Both the position numbers and the translations under genes were made by a program. A model generated the notes under the pieces. It was not told the origin of the DNA. It saw only the letters and a list, made by a program, of their open reading frames with translations, and ran no database searches. 64,000 nucleotides of DNA from QHXM01 sp963697975 (lineage in GTDB: Bacteria > Acidobacteriota > Blastocatellia > Pyrinomonadales > Pyrinomonadaceae), in contig OY969111.1 in the NCBI GenBank assembly GCA_963697975.1, forward strand, positions 2,666,001 through 2,730,000, given 5' to 3'. Shown piece after piece: positions 15,909 through 23,977 of this stretch. Each line of letters opens with the position of its first letter. Positions within the stretch are counted from its first letter, which is position 1.

Positions 15909-17318
15909 ATGAGCAATAAGAAGGTTCCGAAAAAATTGACGAGCGCCGGGCGCATCAACCGGCGACGACGGATAGATGAGAGCGAATCGCAGCCCTGGTG
16001 GAAGATGTCGCGGCGCACCTTCATCGTTGGCAGCGTCGTCGCGGCAACGGGCGTGGTGGCGGGCGGCGTTTGGCTGGCGACCCGCGACGATACGACGGAA
16101 GTTGACGACGACTCTCTTGAGTTGCAGCGCGCTCATGGCTGGAACGTCGGCTCTGAAGACAAACCGCTGGTTTTTCAGGGGGCGCAAACCGTTGATTCGA
16201 GACAGAGCGACGGGTGGAAAAAATACCTGGGCCAATCGGAGATGCTCAATGCCTTCCAGCCGAAATCTCAGAAGTGGATGCCGTACTTTGTCCCGACGCT
16301 CATCCAATCGTTGCAGTTTGAAACTCTACGCAGCCAGTTGAGGCCGATTTTTCTGCCGGACATGCAGGAGGCTTACGGGCGCGGTCAAACAATCGCGAAA
16401 GATTTTCTAGTCAACGCGGAGAATCCATCGGAGACCGCAATCATTTTAGATTTGCCCGGACGAGACAGCATCGCGCTTGGCGCAGGCTTGGCGGAATCAG
16501 GTCATCTAATCACGACCTTCGATAACTTCCCGCACCCGCTCGGCGTCGCACCGTCGCACGAGACGCTGGCCGCGATGCTCTATTACGCGGGAGAGATCGA
16601 GGCCAAACAAGCAGCAGCGAAACCGGACGCGCCGCCGGTTTTCCTGCTCGACTCCAAGCGGCTCGAAAATTACGCCAGCGCGGATACACAATTTGACAAT
16701 CGTTATCTCGCAAAAATCCCTTCGGCGCAGAAGCTACAGGAACTCGGCGTCAAAGCGGTGCTTTACGTGACGCCCGACCGCACGCGCCAGCAGGAACTGG
16801 ATGATTTGAACGAAGACTTTGTTGAGTATCAAAGCAAAGGCATCAATGTCGCGATATTTCCCCTGAGCGATTTGACGCCCGTTGATGAATGGGTTGAAGG
16901 CAAAAAAGCTGACGGCAGCACGCAGACCGTTCAGGAAAGACATTATTATTACGGTGGCGGTGTTGGCTTTCATCCGCTCTTTTTCTATTCGTATCCGTTT
17001 TACAGACCCTATCCGGCCTATGTCAGCCGTTATCCTGAGTACGGGCGTTACGCCTCTGGACGCGCGCCCGCCGGAATTGCGCCCCCTGTCTCTCCGCCGA
17101 GATATGCGCCAGCGCCGCGCCCGACGATGTTCAGGGGAACGCGCGTCGGCACAAGTGCGCGCGGCGGCATCGGGCGAAGCAAGCCAAGCGGCTTCGGGCG
17201 CAGCACCGTGCGCGTCGCGCCCGGAGGCCGTGTGGTGGGAACGCGCGCCGGAAGATCAGGCTACTACTCACCGGGACGCTCAGGTTCTTTCGGTCGCGGG
17301 GGCGGATACAGCGGATAA
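15909..17318 (+). CDS. Twin-arginine-signal protein with Tyr/Pro/Gly/Arg-rich tail, ligase-linked
   Basis: 469 residues; family not recognised. A Tat-like signal, MSRRTFIVGSVVAATGVVAG (residues about 33-52), follows a basic N-terminus and could act as a membrane anchor. The middle (about 85-335) looks globular, with strands such as TAIILDLPGRDSIALG and KAVLYVTPD suggesting an alpha/beta fold. The last 120 residues are low complexity: a YPFYRPYPAYVSRYPEYGRY stretch, then Gly/Arg/Ser repeats ending GRGGGYSG. It is 16 nt downstream of the ATP-grasp gene, so it may be the ligase's substrate or partner (inference). Tails of this kind often mark surface or self-associating proteins. Confidence 0.7.
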   Translation: MSNKKVPKKLTSAGRINRRRRIDESESQPWWKMSRRTFIVGSVVAATGVVAGGVWLATRDDTTEVDDDSLELQRAHGWNVGSEDKPLVFQGAQTVDSRQSDGWKKYLGQSEMLNAFQPKSQKWMPYFVPTLIQSLQFETLRSQLRPIFLPDMQEAYGRGQTIAKDFLVNAENPSETAIILDLPGRDSIALGAGLAESGHLITTFDNFPHPLGVAPSHETLAAMLYYAGEIEAKQAAAKPDAPPVFLLDSKRLENYASADTQFDNRYLAKIPSAQKLQELGVKAVLYVTPDRTRQQELDDLNEDFVEYQSKGINVAIFPLSDLTPVDEWVEGKKADGSTQTVQERHYYYGGGVGFHPLFFYSYPFYRPYPAYVSRYPEYGRYASGRAPAGIAPPVSPPRYAPAPRPTMFRGTRVGTSARGGIGRSKPSGFGRSTVRVAPGGRVVGTRAGRSGYYSPGRSGSFGRGGGYSG

Positions 17319-17321
17319 GCA

Positions 17322-17400
17322 ATTGCGGAATGCGGATTTCGGATTGCGGATTGGAAAGACACGTTTTTAAATCCGCAATCCGAAATCCGCATTCCGCAAT
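17322..17400. repeat. Perfect 31-bp inverted repeat (GCGGATTTCGGATT type)
   Basis: Arms 17322-17352 and 17370-17400 are exact reverse complements over 31 nt around a 17-nt loop. The arms are built from short repeated words (attgcgga, atgcggatt). It follows the stop of the Tat-signal gene by three bases and lies inside the module rather than at its end. It may attenuate read-through to the next gene. Confidence 0.92.
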
Positions 17401-17446
17401 ATCTAAGTCTTGTCTAAATTTGCTTTTGGCTTAGGAGAAACAGACG

Positions 17447-18076
17447 ATGACGACGCGCCGGTCATGGCTTAAGAATGCTTCGCAGATGTTCATCTACGAT
17501 GAGCCGAAGGCTTATTTCTTCGGGCTGCAAATCCTCATCAGTGCTTTTGGCGAAGACACTTTGCGCGCCCGCTTTGCAGAAGTCATCAATGATCCTGACG
17601 GGATGCAGGAGGAAGACATTGAAGCAAAGCGGCGGTATATCAAGCGCGTGGTGGCGCTGCTGCTCGACCAGCAAGCCTACTGGAGTCAGGTCTTCTGGGA
17701 TTACAAAACCGACCGCAGCGAAGCCGAGTCGGAGTTTGAATCGTGGGCGGCGGAGCTTTCCGCAGGCACTGCGACCGAGCATGAAGAGATGGGCGAGGCG
17801 GTTGACGGCGCAGAGCGCCTGTCGAGCGACAAGGATTACGTCGCGGTGACAATCATCCTGCTGCTTAGCGAGCCATATCCGCCCGCTGAAATCGACGACG
17901 AATCGCAATACTGGACAAGCAGCACCATCGACAAACTCGTGCGCGGCCTGCTGCTCCTCAACCCCGAAACGATTTCTGCCGACGGCATCTTCGTCGTTCC
18001 CGGCAGCCCCGAAGATGGTCTCTCGGAAGAAGACTTACTGACCGGCGGCTGGAGTTACCTGCGCGTCCTCACATAA
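17447..18076 (+). CDS. Small acidic protein of unknown family, last in YjfL/YjfC-like module
   Basis: 209 residues, ATG 17447 with TAGGAGAAA about eight nt upstream, a good Shine-Dalgarno. No signal peptide or membrane helix; strongly acidic and mostly helical. Recognisable stretches are FFGLQILISAFGEDTLRARF near the N-terminus, a coiled acidic middle, and DYVAVTIILLLSEPYPP. I recognise no domain. It is co-directional with the ATP-grasp and Tat-signal genes and separated only by the inverted repeat, so a shared role is possible. Cytosolic. Confidence 0.7.
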   Translation: MTTRRSWLKNASQMFIYDEPKAYFFGLQILISAFGEDTLRARFAEVINDPDGMQEEDIEAKRRYIKRVVALLLDQQAYWSQVFWDYKTDRSEAESEFESWAAELSAGTATEHEEMGEAVDGAERLSSDKDYVAVTIILLLSEPYPPAEIDDESQYWTSSTIDKLVRGLLLLNPETISADGIFVVPGSPEDGLSEEDLLTGGWSYLRVLT

Positions 18077-18162
18077 AAACGACTCTCACGCGACTTTTGC
18101 GGTGGCGGTGTGCGAGATTGTTGCGAAGGTATCAAAAGAGATGGGTGAGTAATGGGGGTTAG

Positions 18163-19326
18163 TTAAACGTCAATCGGCTGGGCTATGCCCGTCTCAGTTG
18201 CGAGCCGCAATGATAAAAATGCCTCTTTCAACGAAGGATTGACTGCACTATCAGCTTGGCTCATTACAAGTGCTTGATATGCTTCTAAAAACTGCATTCG
18301 TATTCGATAGAAAAAGTGCAGGAAGTGTCTCAGAAAGCCAATACAGTCAAGAATGACGAACTCGACGCCTGTCCGCGCGTGCATGGTTGCCGCATATTCT
18401 CGCACTTCCTCCTCAATCTTGTCGGTCGTAATGAAGATGTAGTTGTCAATGTCGTGTGAAGTAACAACCAACTTCTGTAAAGCAATTTCAATATCTTCGA
18501 GTGTGACGCGCTTCGCTTTCATTTCATAGACCGTTAGAACATCACCGTCATCCTTTAAAGCAATCTCGACATCTCCCCTCGCTCCGGTTTGCTTGTCTGC
18601 TGCTGTGTGCCCTTGTAATGGCAGATGCCGCTCTCCGAGATACTGTTGCGCCGTTTGATAAGCCGCGGCCACAATCAACACCGGCAGCCGTGATGACTTC
18701 GGCAGAGCCATATGCTGTTCTATCAGCCTCACTATACTCTCTGCCGGTAGCGATGCGTCGCCCTCTGTAGCCTTCAGCGAAGCGGTCAATGTCTCAATAC
18801 GCTGCTTTCTTTCTTCTCGAATGATAAGCAGCCAACGGACGATTTCAGCTAATACGTTCTCTGCTTTGAGCGTACCCATGTGGATTGCGGCTATTAGGTC
18901 AACTATAGTGATGTATAGTTTCCTGGGTCGTCCAACGAGTTGTACGCCCGGCTCAATGATGGTTTTGTTTGTTCTAAATGCAGGCGTGAGAAAGCTGGTT
19001 GTCGGGTTGACTGGCAATCTATGTTTGAAAACAAATGGTGCGACGTATGTCTCGTCATAGTGACGGCCTGAATAGATACCCGCCCCGCCGATCTCTGTGT
19101 AAGGCTTACGAACGTCGAGCGACCTATCCGATAACTTTGCAACCAGGCAGGCCAGTAGAAATCGCGTCCCGGCTTGATTAGAGCAGCGGCATACGAATTC
19201 AACCTCACCGACGACGCTACGATTCCGCACTAGCGGCTTATCAATACTATGAGACGCGCGTTGATATGCTAAATCCAGGATGTCTGTTGGAGAACTTGGC
19301 GACGTTGGCGAACGCTTGGTTGGCAT
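18163..19326 (-). CDS. Type II restriction endonuclease, PD-(D/E)xK, probably SacI-family
   Basis: 387 residues. Cleaves the site protected by the adjacent methyltransferase. The nuclease core is visible as GDVEIALKDDGDVLTVYEMKAK (about residues 256-277), matching D...ExK of the PD-(D/E)xK fold. The N-terminal half contains GEVEFVCRC, RKPYTEIGG, SGRHYDE and PTTSFLTPAF, a set I associate with proteins annotated as SacI-family restriction enzymes (moderate recall). Its start overlaps the methyltransferase end by 58 nt, tight translational coupling that makes the methylase first. No controller (C) gene was seen. Base composition is more AT-rich than its neighbours, consistent with transfer. Confidence 0.75.
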   Translation of the reverse strand: MPTKRSPTSPSSPTDILDLAYQRASHSIDKPLVRNRSVVGEVEFVCRCSNQAGTRFLLACLVAKLSDRSLDVRKPYTEIGGAGIYSGRHYDETYVAPFVFKHRLPVNPTTSFLTPAFRTNKTIIEPGVQLVGRPRKLYITIVDLIAAIHMGTLKAENVLAEIVRWLLIIREERKQRIETLTASLKATEGDASLPAESIVRLIEQHMALPKSSRLPVLIVAAAYQTAQQYLGERHLPLQGHTAADKQTGARGDVEIALKDDGDVLTVYEMKAKRVTLEDIEIALQKLVVTSHDIDNYIFITTDKIEEEVREYAATMHARTGVEFVILDCIGFLRHFLHFFYRIRMQFLEAYQALVMSQADSAVNPSLKEAFLSLRLATETGIAQPIDV

Positions 19327-20141
19327 TCAGCAGTTTCCTTTAACTCATAGTTGACCCAGAGAACTTCTTGACGGGTGGTCTTCGCGGAATGAATTATTTT
19401 CTCTTTAGATTCAATGCGCTCCCAGTCGCCATAAAGTTCATCCATTAGCTTACAGTTGTAGCCTGAGAGCGCGACTCTACCACTGACTTTTCTGAGAACT
19501 CCGGCAAGTTCTCTGTGCTGCTCATCTGTCATTTCATTCGTGTAAGCGTTTGAATCGCCGCGAGAGGCATGCGGGTACGGCGGATCACAATAGAACAACG
19601 TCTCTTCACTATCGTAGCGCTTGATGAGTTTTATGGCCGGTTCGTTCTCAATTTGCACACGAAGCAATCTCTGAGCAATTAATGGCAAATCCTCGACAGC
19701 GCCGAGCCAACGCGAAACTGCTCCAGCCATACCAGCGCGACTTGTGAGTTTACAATGTGCCCAACGCCCTGAGCTTGCTTTCTGTGCCAGTCCGGTTCTG
19801 ACTTGTCTTGCGAGAATGTAAAAACGTCGTGCTCGTTCCAGTTCTGACAGACCTTCGGGTGGCTCCTTAATAGCAGCTTCAAACTCTGCGCGCGAGAATG
19901 GGGTTAAGCCAATGGCTTCAGTGAGCGCGTCTTTTTGTTCACGCAGCACACGAAAGAAGTTGACTACTTCTCCATGAATATCGTTATACGTCTCCACTGG
20001 CGAAGGCTCACGGTTAATCAATACTGCTGCCGAACCGCCGAAAGGCTCACAATAATGTGTAGCCCTTGGCAATAAAGGCAAAAGCCAGTCAAGGTGACTG
20101 TACTTGCCGCCGTACCAGCCAAAGGCGATTAGTTTGCTCAT
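19269..20141 (-). CDS. DNA N6-adenine methyltransferase (D12/Dam class)
   Basis: 290 residues. Motif X/I region FGWYGGKYSHLDWL and YCEPFGGSAAVLIN at the N-terminus bind S-adenosylmethionine. The catalytic motif IV, FYCDPPYPHASRG (about residue 186), is the DPPY of adenine N6-methylases. The length and order are those of alpha-class Dam-like enzymes. It precedes and overlaps the restriction endonuclease gene, giving a compact modification-then-restriction operon. Base composition is more AT-rich than flanking genes. The recognition sequence cannot be read from the protein. Confidence 0.9.
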   Translation of the reverse strand: MSKLIAFGWYGGKYSHLDWLLPLLPRATHYCEPFGGSAAVLINREPSPVETYNDIHGEVVNFFRVLREQKDALTEAIGLTPFSRAEFEAAIKEPPEGLSELERARRFYILARQVRTGLAQKASSGRWAHCKLTSRAGMAGAVSRWLGAVEDLPLIAQRLLRVQIENEPAIKLIKRYDSEETLFYCDPPYPHASRGDSNAYTNEMTDEQHRELAGVLRKVSGRVALSGYNCKLMDELYGDWERIESKEKIIHSAKTTRQEVLWVNYELKETAECQPSVRQRRQVLQQTSWI

Positions 20142-20212
20142 TCGCGCTCGTCCTCTTTAGCGCATCAATATAGCACGACGAACTAGCTTGATACGCCGTT
20201 TGAGCTTCTGCC

Positions 20213-21511
20213 TCAACCTGCCATCAACTCTTCGATCTCTTCCACCTGCTTCGGTGCTTTGCTTGAGAGCACATGATTGCCGTCCGCTGTCACCAGCACG
20301 TCGTCTTCTATCCGCACGCCGATGCCGAGATATTTTTCGGGGATGTCTTTGGTGTCCGCCGCGATGTACAGACCCGGCTCGACCGTCATCACCATGCCGG
20401 GTTCGAGGCGGCGCGCTTCGTCCTTGACTTGGTAGCGGCCCACGTCATGAACGTCGAGGCCGAGAAAATGGCCGAGACCGTGCATATAGAATTGTTTGTA
20501 CTTCTCTTCCTCGATCAGTTTTTTCGGCTCACCTTGAAGCAACCCCAATTGAACCATGCCTTCGGTCAGAAGTTCGATGGAATAGTTCTTTAATTCGTCC
20601 ACGCTTGCTCCGGGGCGTACCCGTTCGACGCAGGCAACTTGAGTTTTGAGCACGAGATCGTAGATGTCTCGCTGCGCTGCGGTGAAGCGCCCGTTGACGG
20701 GGAAGGTGCGTGTGATGTCCGAAGCGTAGCCGCGATACTCCGCGCCCGCGTCAATCAGGAGAAGGTCGCCGTCGGCCAGTGTACCGTCGTTGTTGATGTA
20801 GTGGAGCACGGTTGCGTTTGCGCCGCTGCCGACGATTGAAGTGTAGGCGGGAGCGGAAGCGCCGTTCCTGCGAAAGACGTATTCGACGAGGGCTTCAATC
20901 TCATACTCTTTCATGCCGGGGCGAGCCTTTTTCATCGCCTCTATGTGGCCCTCGCTTGCGATGTCTGCGGCGCGCTGCATGAACTCAATCTCCTCTTCCG
21001 TTTTGAAGAGGCGCATCTCGTGAATGATTGTGCCGGTATCTATAATCGCCTGCGGCGCGCTCATCCCGCGTCGTCCCATCGCGCGCAGATGCCTGATTCG
21101 TCTGACGATTTCTTCGTCAAGCTCCGCGTGACCGTTGCCAATGCGATAGTAAAGATTGGTTGCGCCGTTGATTAACTCGGTGAGCTTTTCTTTAAACTCG
21201 CTGATGGGAAAGGCTGCATCCGCGCCATACTGCGCGCGTGCGCCTTCGACTCCGGCGCGGCGTCCGTCCCAGATTTCTCTTTCGGGATCGCGCGGCCTGA
21301 CAAAGAGCGTGTACTTGTGTTCCTTGTGCGACGGCGCGATGACGGCGATGGCTTCGGGTTCGTCAAAACCTGTCAGGTAGAGAAAGTCTGAATCCTGACG
21401 ATAGCGATACTGCGTATCGTTTGAGCGCGTGGCCTCGCGCGCGCTGGCGATGATGGCGACGGAATCCTGCTCCATGTGTTTCATAAATTCCGCCAGTTGG
21501 GGTCGTTGCAT
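20213..21511 (-). CDS. pepP: Xaa-Pro aminopeptidase (M24B, PepP-like)
   Basis: 432 residues. ATG 21511 is selected because GAGGAG sits eight nt before it; an upstream in-frame start at 21553 lacks one. The enzyme removes N-terminal residues preceding proline, using two metal ions. Ligands are visible: the two Asp in LLIDAGAEYRGYASDITRTF, the His in HGLGHFLGLDVHD, and Glu in MTVEPGLYI and GVRIEDDVLVT. The N-terminal AMP_N domain has QDSDFLYLTGFDEPEA, typical of aminopeptidase P. Cytosolic, apparently monocistronic, 71 nt after the methyltransferase start. Confidence 0.92.
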   Translation of the reverse strand: MQRPQLAEFMKHMEQDSVAIIASAREATRSNDTQYRYRQDSDFLYLTGFDEPEAIAVIAPSHKEHKYTLFVRPRDPEREIWDGRRAGVEGARAQYGADAAFPISEFKEKLTELINGATNLYYRIGNGHAELDEEIVRRIRHLRAMGRRGMSAPQAIIDTGTIIHEMRLFKTEEEIEFMQRAADIASEGHIEAMKKARPGMKEYEIEALVEYVFRRNGASAPAYTSIVGSGANATVLHYINNDGTLADGDLLLIDAGAEYRGYASDITRTFPVNGRFTAAQRDIYDLVLKTQVACVERVRPGASVDELKNYSIELLTEGMVQLGLLQGEPKKLIEEEKYKQFYMHGLGHFLGLDVHDVGRYQVKDEARRLEPGMVMTVEPGLYIAADTKDIPEKYLGIGVRIEDDVLVTADGNHVLSSKAPKQVEEIEELMAG

Positions 21512-21667
21512 TGATAGCTCTCCTCTTCGGGTGCTGTCTTGATGAAAGAGCATTGTAACTGAGAGGCGGGGCGGGGCGGAAACGTGCGCGACGCAAATCC
21601 TCTCCGGTCAATTTTGGCTTTCATCGCCGCTCGCTTTAGAGGATAATTCGCCGAACGGAGAAAAATT

Positions 21668-23251
21668 ATGAGCGCGCAAATTCTGGACATCACGACGGAG
21701 CAAGCCAGCGAGATCGTCTCCTTTGATCCGGCGACGGGTGAAGAAGTGGGGCGTGTTCCGCTCGGCTCGGCTGATGACGTTGCCGAAGCGGTGAGCCGTG
21801 CTCGACGGGCGCAGCCTGCATGGGCAGAGCAGAGCTACCGTGAGCGCGGAAAACTCGTCATGCGGGCAAGGCGCATCGTGCTTGACGAAGTGGAAGAGAT
21901 TGCGCGGCTCATTTCGAGAGAAACCGGCAAGCCGCTGGCGGAAGCGATTTCGATGGAGTTAGCGCCGACGCTTGATCTGATGCAGTTCTTCGCGCGTCGA
22001 ACGAAGCATCTATTGCGCGCGGAGAAGATTAACATCGGGCAATACGGCTTGATGGGTCGCACGTCGCGCATCGTCTATAAACCGCTCGGAGTGGTAGGCA
22101 TCATCTCGCCCTGGAACTTTCCGTGGGCCATTCCGCTTGGCGAGGTTGTGATGGCGTCGATGGCGGGAAACGCGGTCGTGTTGAAGCCCAGCGAATTAAC
22201 GCCACTCGTGGGACTGAAGATCGCAGACGTATTCAAGCGCGCCGGACTCAATGATGGATTGCTTCAGGTGGTCACGGGCGATGGGACGACGGGCGCGGCG
22301 TTGACGGAAGCTGGCGTTGATAAAATCATGTTCACGGGAAGTATTGCGACGGGCAAGCGCGTCGCGCAAAGTGCGGCGAAGACGCTGACGCCCGTTGTGC
22401 TGGAGCTTGGCGGCAAAGACCCGATGATTGTGCTGGAAGATGCAGAGGTTGAGACTGCCGCGTCCGCCGCCGTCTGGGGCGCGTTCAGTAATTCGGGGCA
22501 GGCGTGCGCTTCGGTCGAGCGTTGCTACGTGCATGAATCAATCGCACCGCAGTTTATCGAAAGCGTGGTCGAGAAAACGCGCGCGCTCAGACAGGACGTT
22601 GGGACGAATGAAGACACGGACATCGGTTCGATGTCGAGCGAAAGGCAACTCGCAATCGTCGACGAGCACGTCGTTGATGCAGTGAAGCGCGGCGCGAGTG
22701 TGCTGACGGGAGGCAAGCGCGCCGAGTCGCTCAAGGGTGCGTTCTACGAGCCGACAGTCGTCACGCAGGTTGACCACACGATGACGATCATGCGTGAAGA
22801 GACGTTTGGACCCGTCCTGCCCGTGATGACTTTTAAGAAAGAGGATGAAGCGATCAGGTTGGCGAACGATAGCGTCTTCGGCTTGACGGCGAGCGTGTGG
22901 ACGCGTGATGCGCGACGCGGGAGACAAATCGCAGAGGCTTTGGAAGCAGGCACAGTGATGGTCAACGAAGTGCTCTACACGCACGGCATCGCGCAGACTC
23001 CGTGGGGCGGGATGAAGCAGAGCGGGTTGGGGAGAACGCACGGGCGACTGGGCTTGCTGGAACTCGTCGCGCCGCAGCATGTTCACGTCAACCGCATCGC
23101 TCGCCTGCGTGATTTCTGGTGGTTCAACTACACGCCGCACGCCGGGCGTCTGTTTCGCGGCTTCGCCAGGAGATTCGCTACCGGCAACGTCCTGCAAACC
23201 TCGCTGCTTTTACCACAGATGGTTCGTCGCCTGTTCGAGCGGCGACGTTAG
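21668..23251 (+). CDS. NAD(P)-dependent aldehyde dehydrogenase
   Basis: 527 residues with GGAG eight nt before ATG. It shows the complete ALDH pattern: ISPWNFPWAIP and KPSELTPL (cofactor site), FTGSIATGKRVAQ (Rossmann-type turn), VVLELGGKDPMIV with the catalytic-base Glu, SNSGQACASVERCYV with the catalytic Cys, and EETFGPVLPVMTF. It is about 30 residues longer than the usual 490-500 owing to a basic C-terminal tail (RFATGNVLQTSLLLPQMVRR), perhaps a membrane-associating helix. It resembles succinate-semialdehyde or long-chain aldehyde enzymes, but the substrate cannot be decided. It diverges from pepP. Confidence 0.88.
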   Translation: MSAQILDITTEQASEIVSFDPATGEEVGRVPLGSADDVAEAVSRARRAQPAWAEQSYRERGKLVMRARRIVLDEVEEIARLISRETGKPLAEAISMELAPTLDLMQFFARRTKHLLRAEKINIGQYGLMGRTSRIVYKPLGVVGIISPWNFPWAIPLGEVVMASMAGNAVVLKPSELTPLVGLKIADVFKRAGLNDGLLQVVTGDGTTGAALTEAGVDKIMFTGSIATGKRVAQSAAKTLTPVVLELGGKDPMIVLEDAEVETAASAAVWGAFSNSGQACASVERCYVHESIAPQFIESVVEKTRALRQDVGTNEDTDIGSMSSERQLAIVDEHVVDAVKRGASVLTGGKRAESLKGAFYEPTVVTQVDHTMTIMREETFGPVLPVMTFKKEDEAIRLANDSVFGLTASVWTRDARRGRQIAEALEAGTVMVNEVLYTHGIAQTPWGGMKQSGLGRTHGRLGLLELVAPQHVHVNRIARLRDFWWFNYTPHAGRLFRGFARRFATGNVLQTSLLLPQMVRRLFERRR

Positions 23252-23977
23252 AATATCTCTCGGAGTAGCTCGCGCGAACAGTAAAAGGCCGCTTGAATCT
23301 CCATGCCAACGGGCGGAGGATCGCGATATTGACGTGTCGCAGCAGCCTGCGACACCCCGCCTTTTGCTTGAGCCGGTGAGTGTCCTTCTCTGTGCTGCGG
23401 CGACAATTCCTGCAAACGATTGACCATTTCATCCGCCCATAGGTTCAATAATTGAAGTGAGTGCCGAGGGACTGGATCAGTTCGCGCCCGGCAGCAATTT
23501 CGTCCGCGTGACCGACGATCAGTAGCGTTTCTTCAAGAAAAACTCAGGTCAACCAGTCTGGCTGGGCGGACGGGTGTTCGTCCAGAGCTTATTTATTTGG
23601 CCGAACCTGAGCGGTGAAATACTTTCTCCCAAAATGACATATTAATTGAGTAGCCTGGAGTGGTTTGCGAATTAGTGTATGGCAGGCTGACAGCTTGCCG
23701 TACATTCAATTGAAACTCGCTCCTGGTTAGCAATATTTTTGTTGACACGGTCGGCCTGTCTTTGTTAATTAGGTGGTTGCTACTCAATTAATGTATTTTG
23801 GGCCTCTTGATCCTCCGATCTCTGGAACCCAAAACCATCATATAATCCGCGATCCCAGGCTGTGACAGGTTGCTACCAGCACCTTTAGGTGAGGCCTCTC
23901 ATTCCCAAGTTTTTTAGTTTTTCCGTCTTAAAGTCACAATGTCACACTTGAACTTTGGAACAACAGGAGGTTCCCAG
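23252..23977. other. 726-bp non-coding gap with gene remnant and palindromic repeats
   Basis: The minus strand at about 23458-23541 reads EETLLIVGHADEIAAG and then RELIQSLGTHFNY before a stop, which looks like the end of a lost gene; no start was found. A small hairpin, tgtcgcag/ctgcgaca, is at about 23336-23355. The right half carries the 67-bp palindrome and its 14-bp flanking inverted repeat. No intact gene was supported. Confidence 0.5.
23641..23792. repeat. 152-bp inverted-repeat element enclosing a 67-bp palindrome
   Basis: Perfect 14-bp terminal arms attaattgagtagc (23641-23654) and gctactcaattaat (23779-23792) enclose a 67-bp imperfect palindrome at 23657-23723. The inner palindrome is shared with 50371-50437; the outer arms are not. 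MITE-like shape with no transposase. Confidence 0.75.

Noticed and set aside
22538..23197. 219-residue minus-strand frame
   Set aside because: Lies wholly inside the aldehyde dehydrogenase gene; composition typical of a shadow frame.
23178..23448. Two small minus-strand frames after the aldehyde dehydrogenase
   Set aside because: No ribosome site, no family resemblance, and overlap with the end of the dehydrogenase gene.
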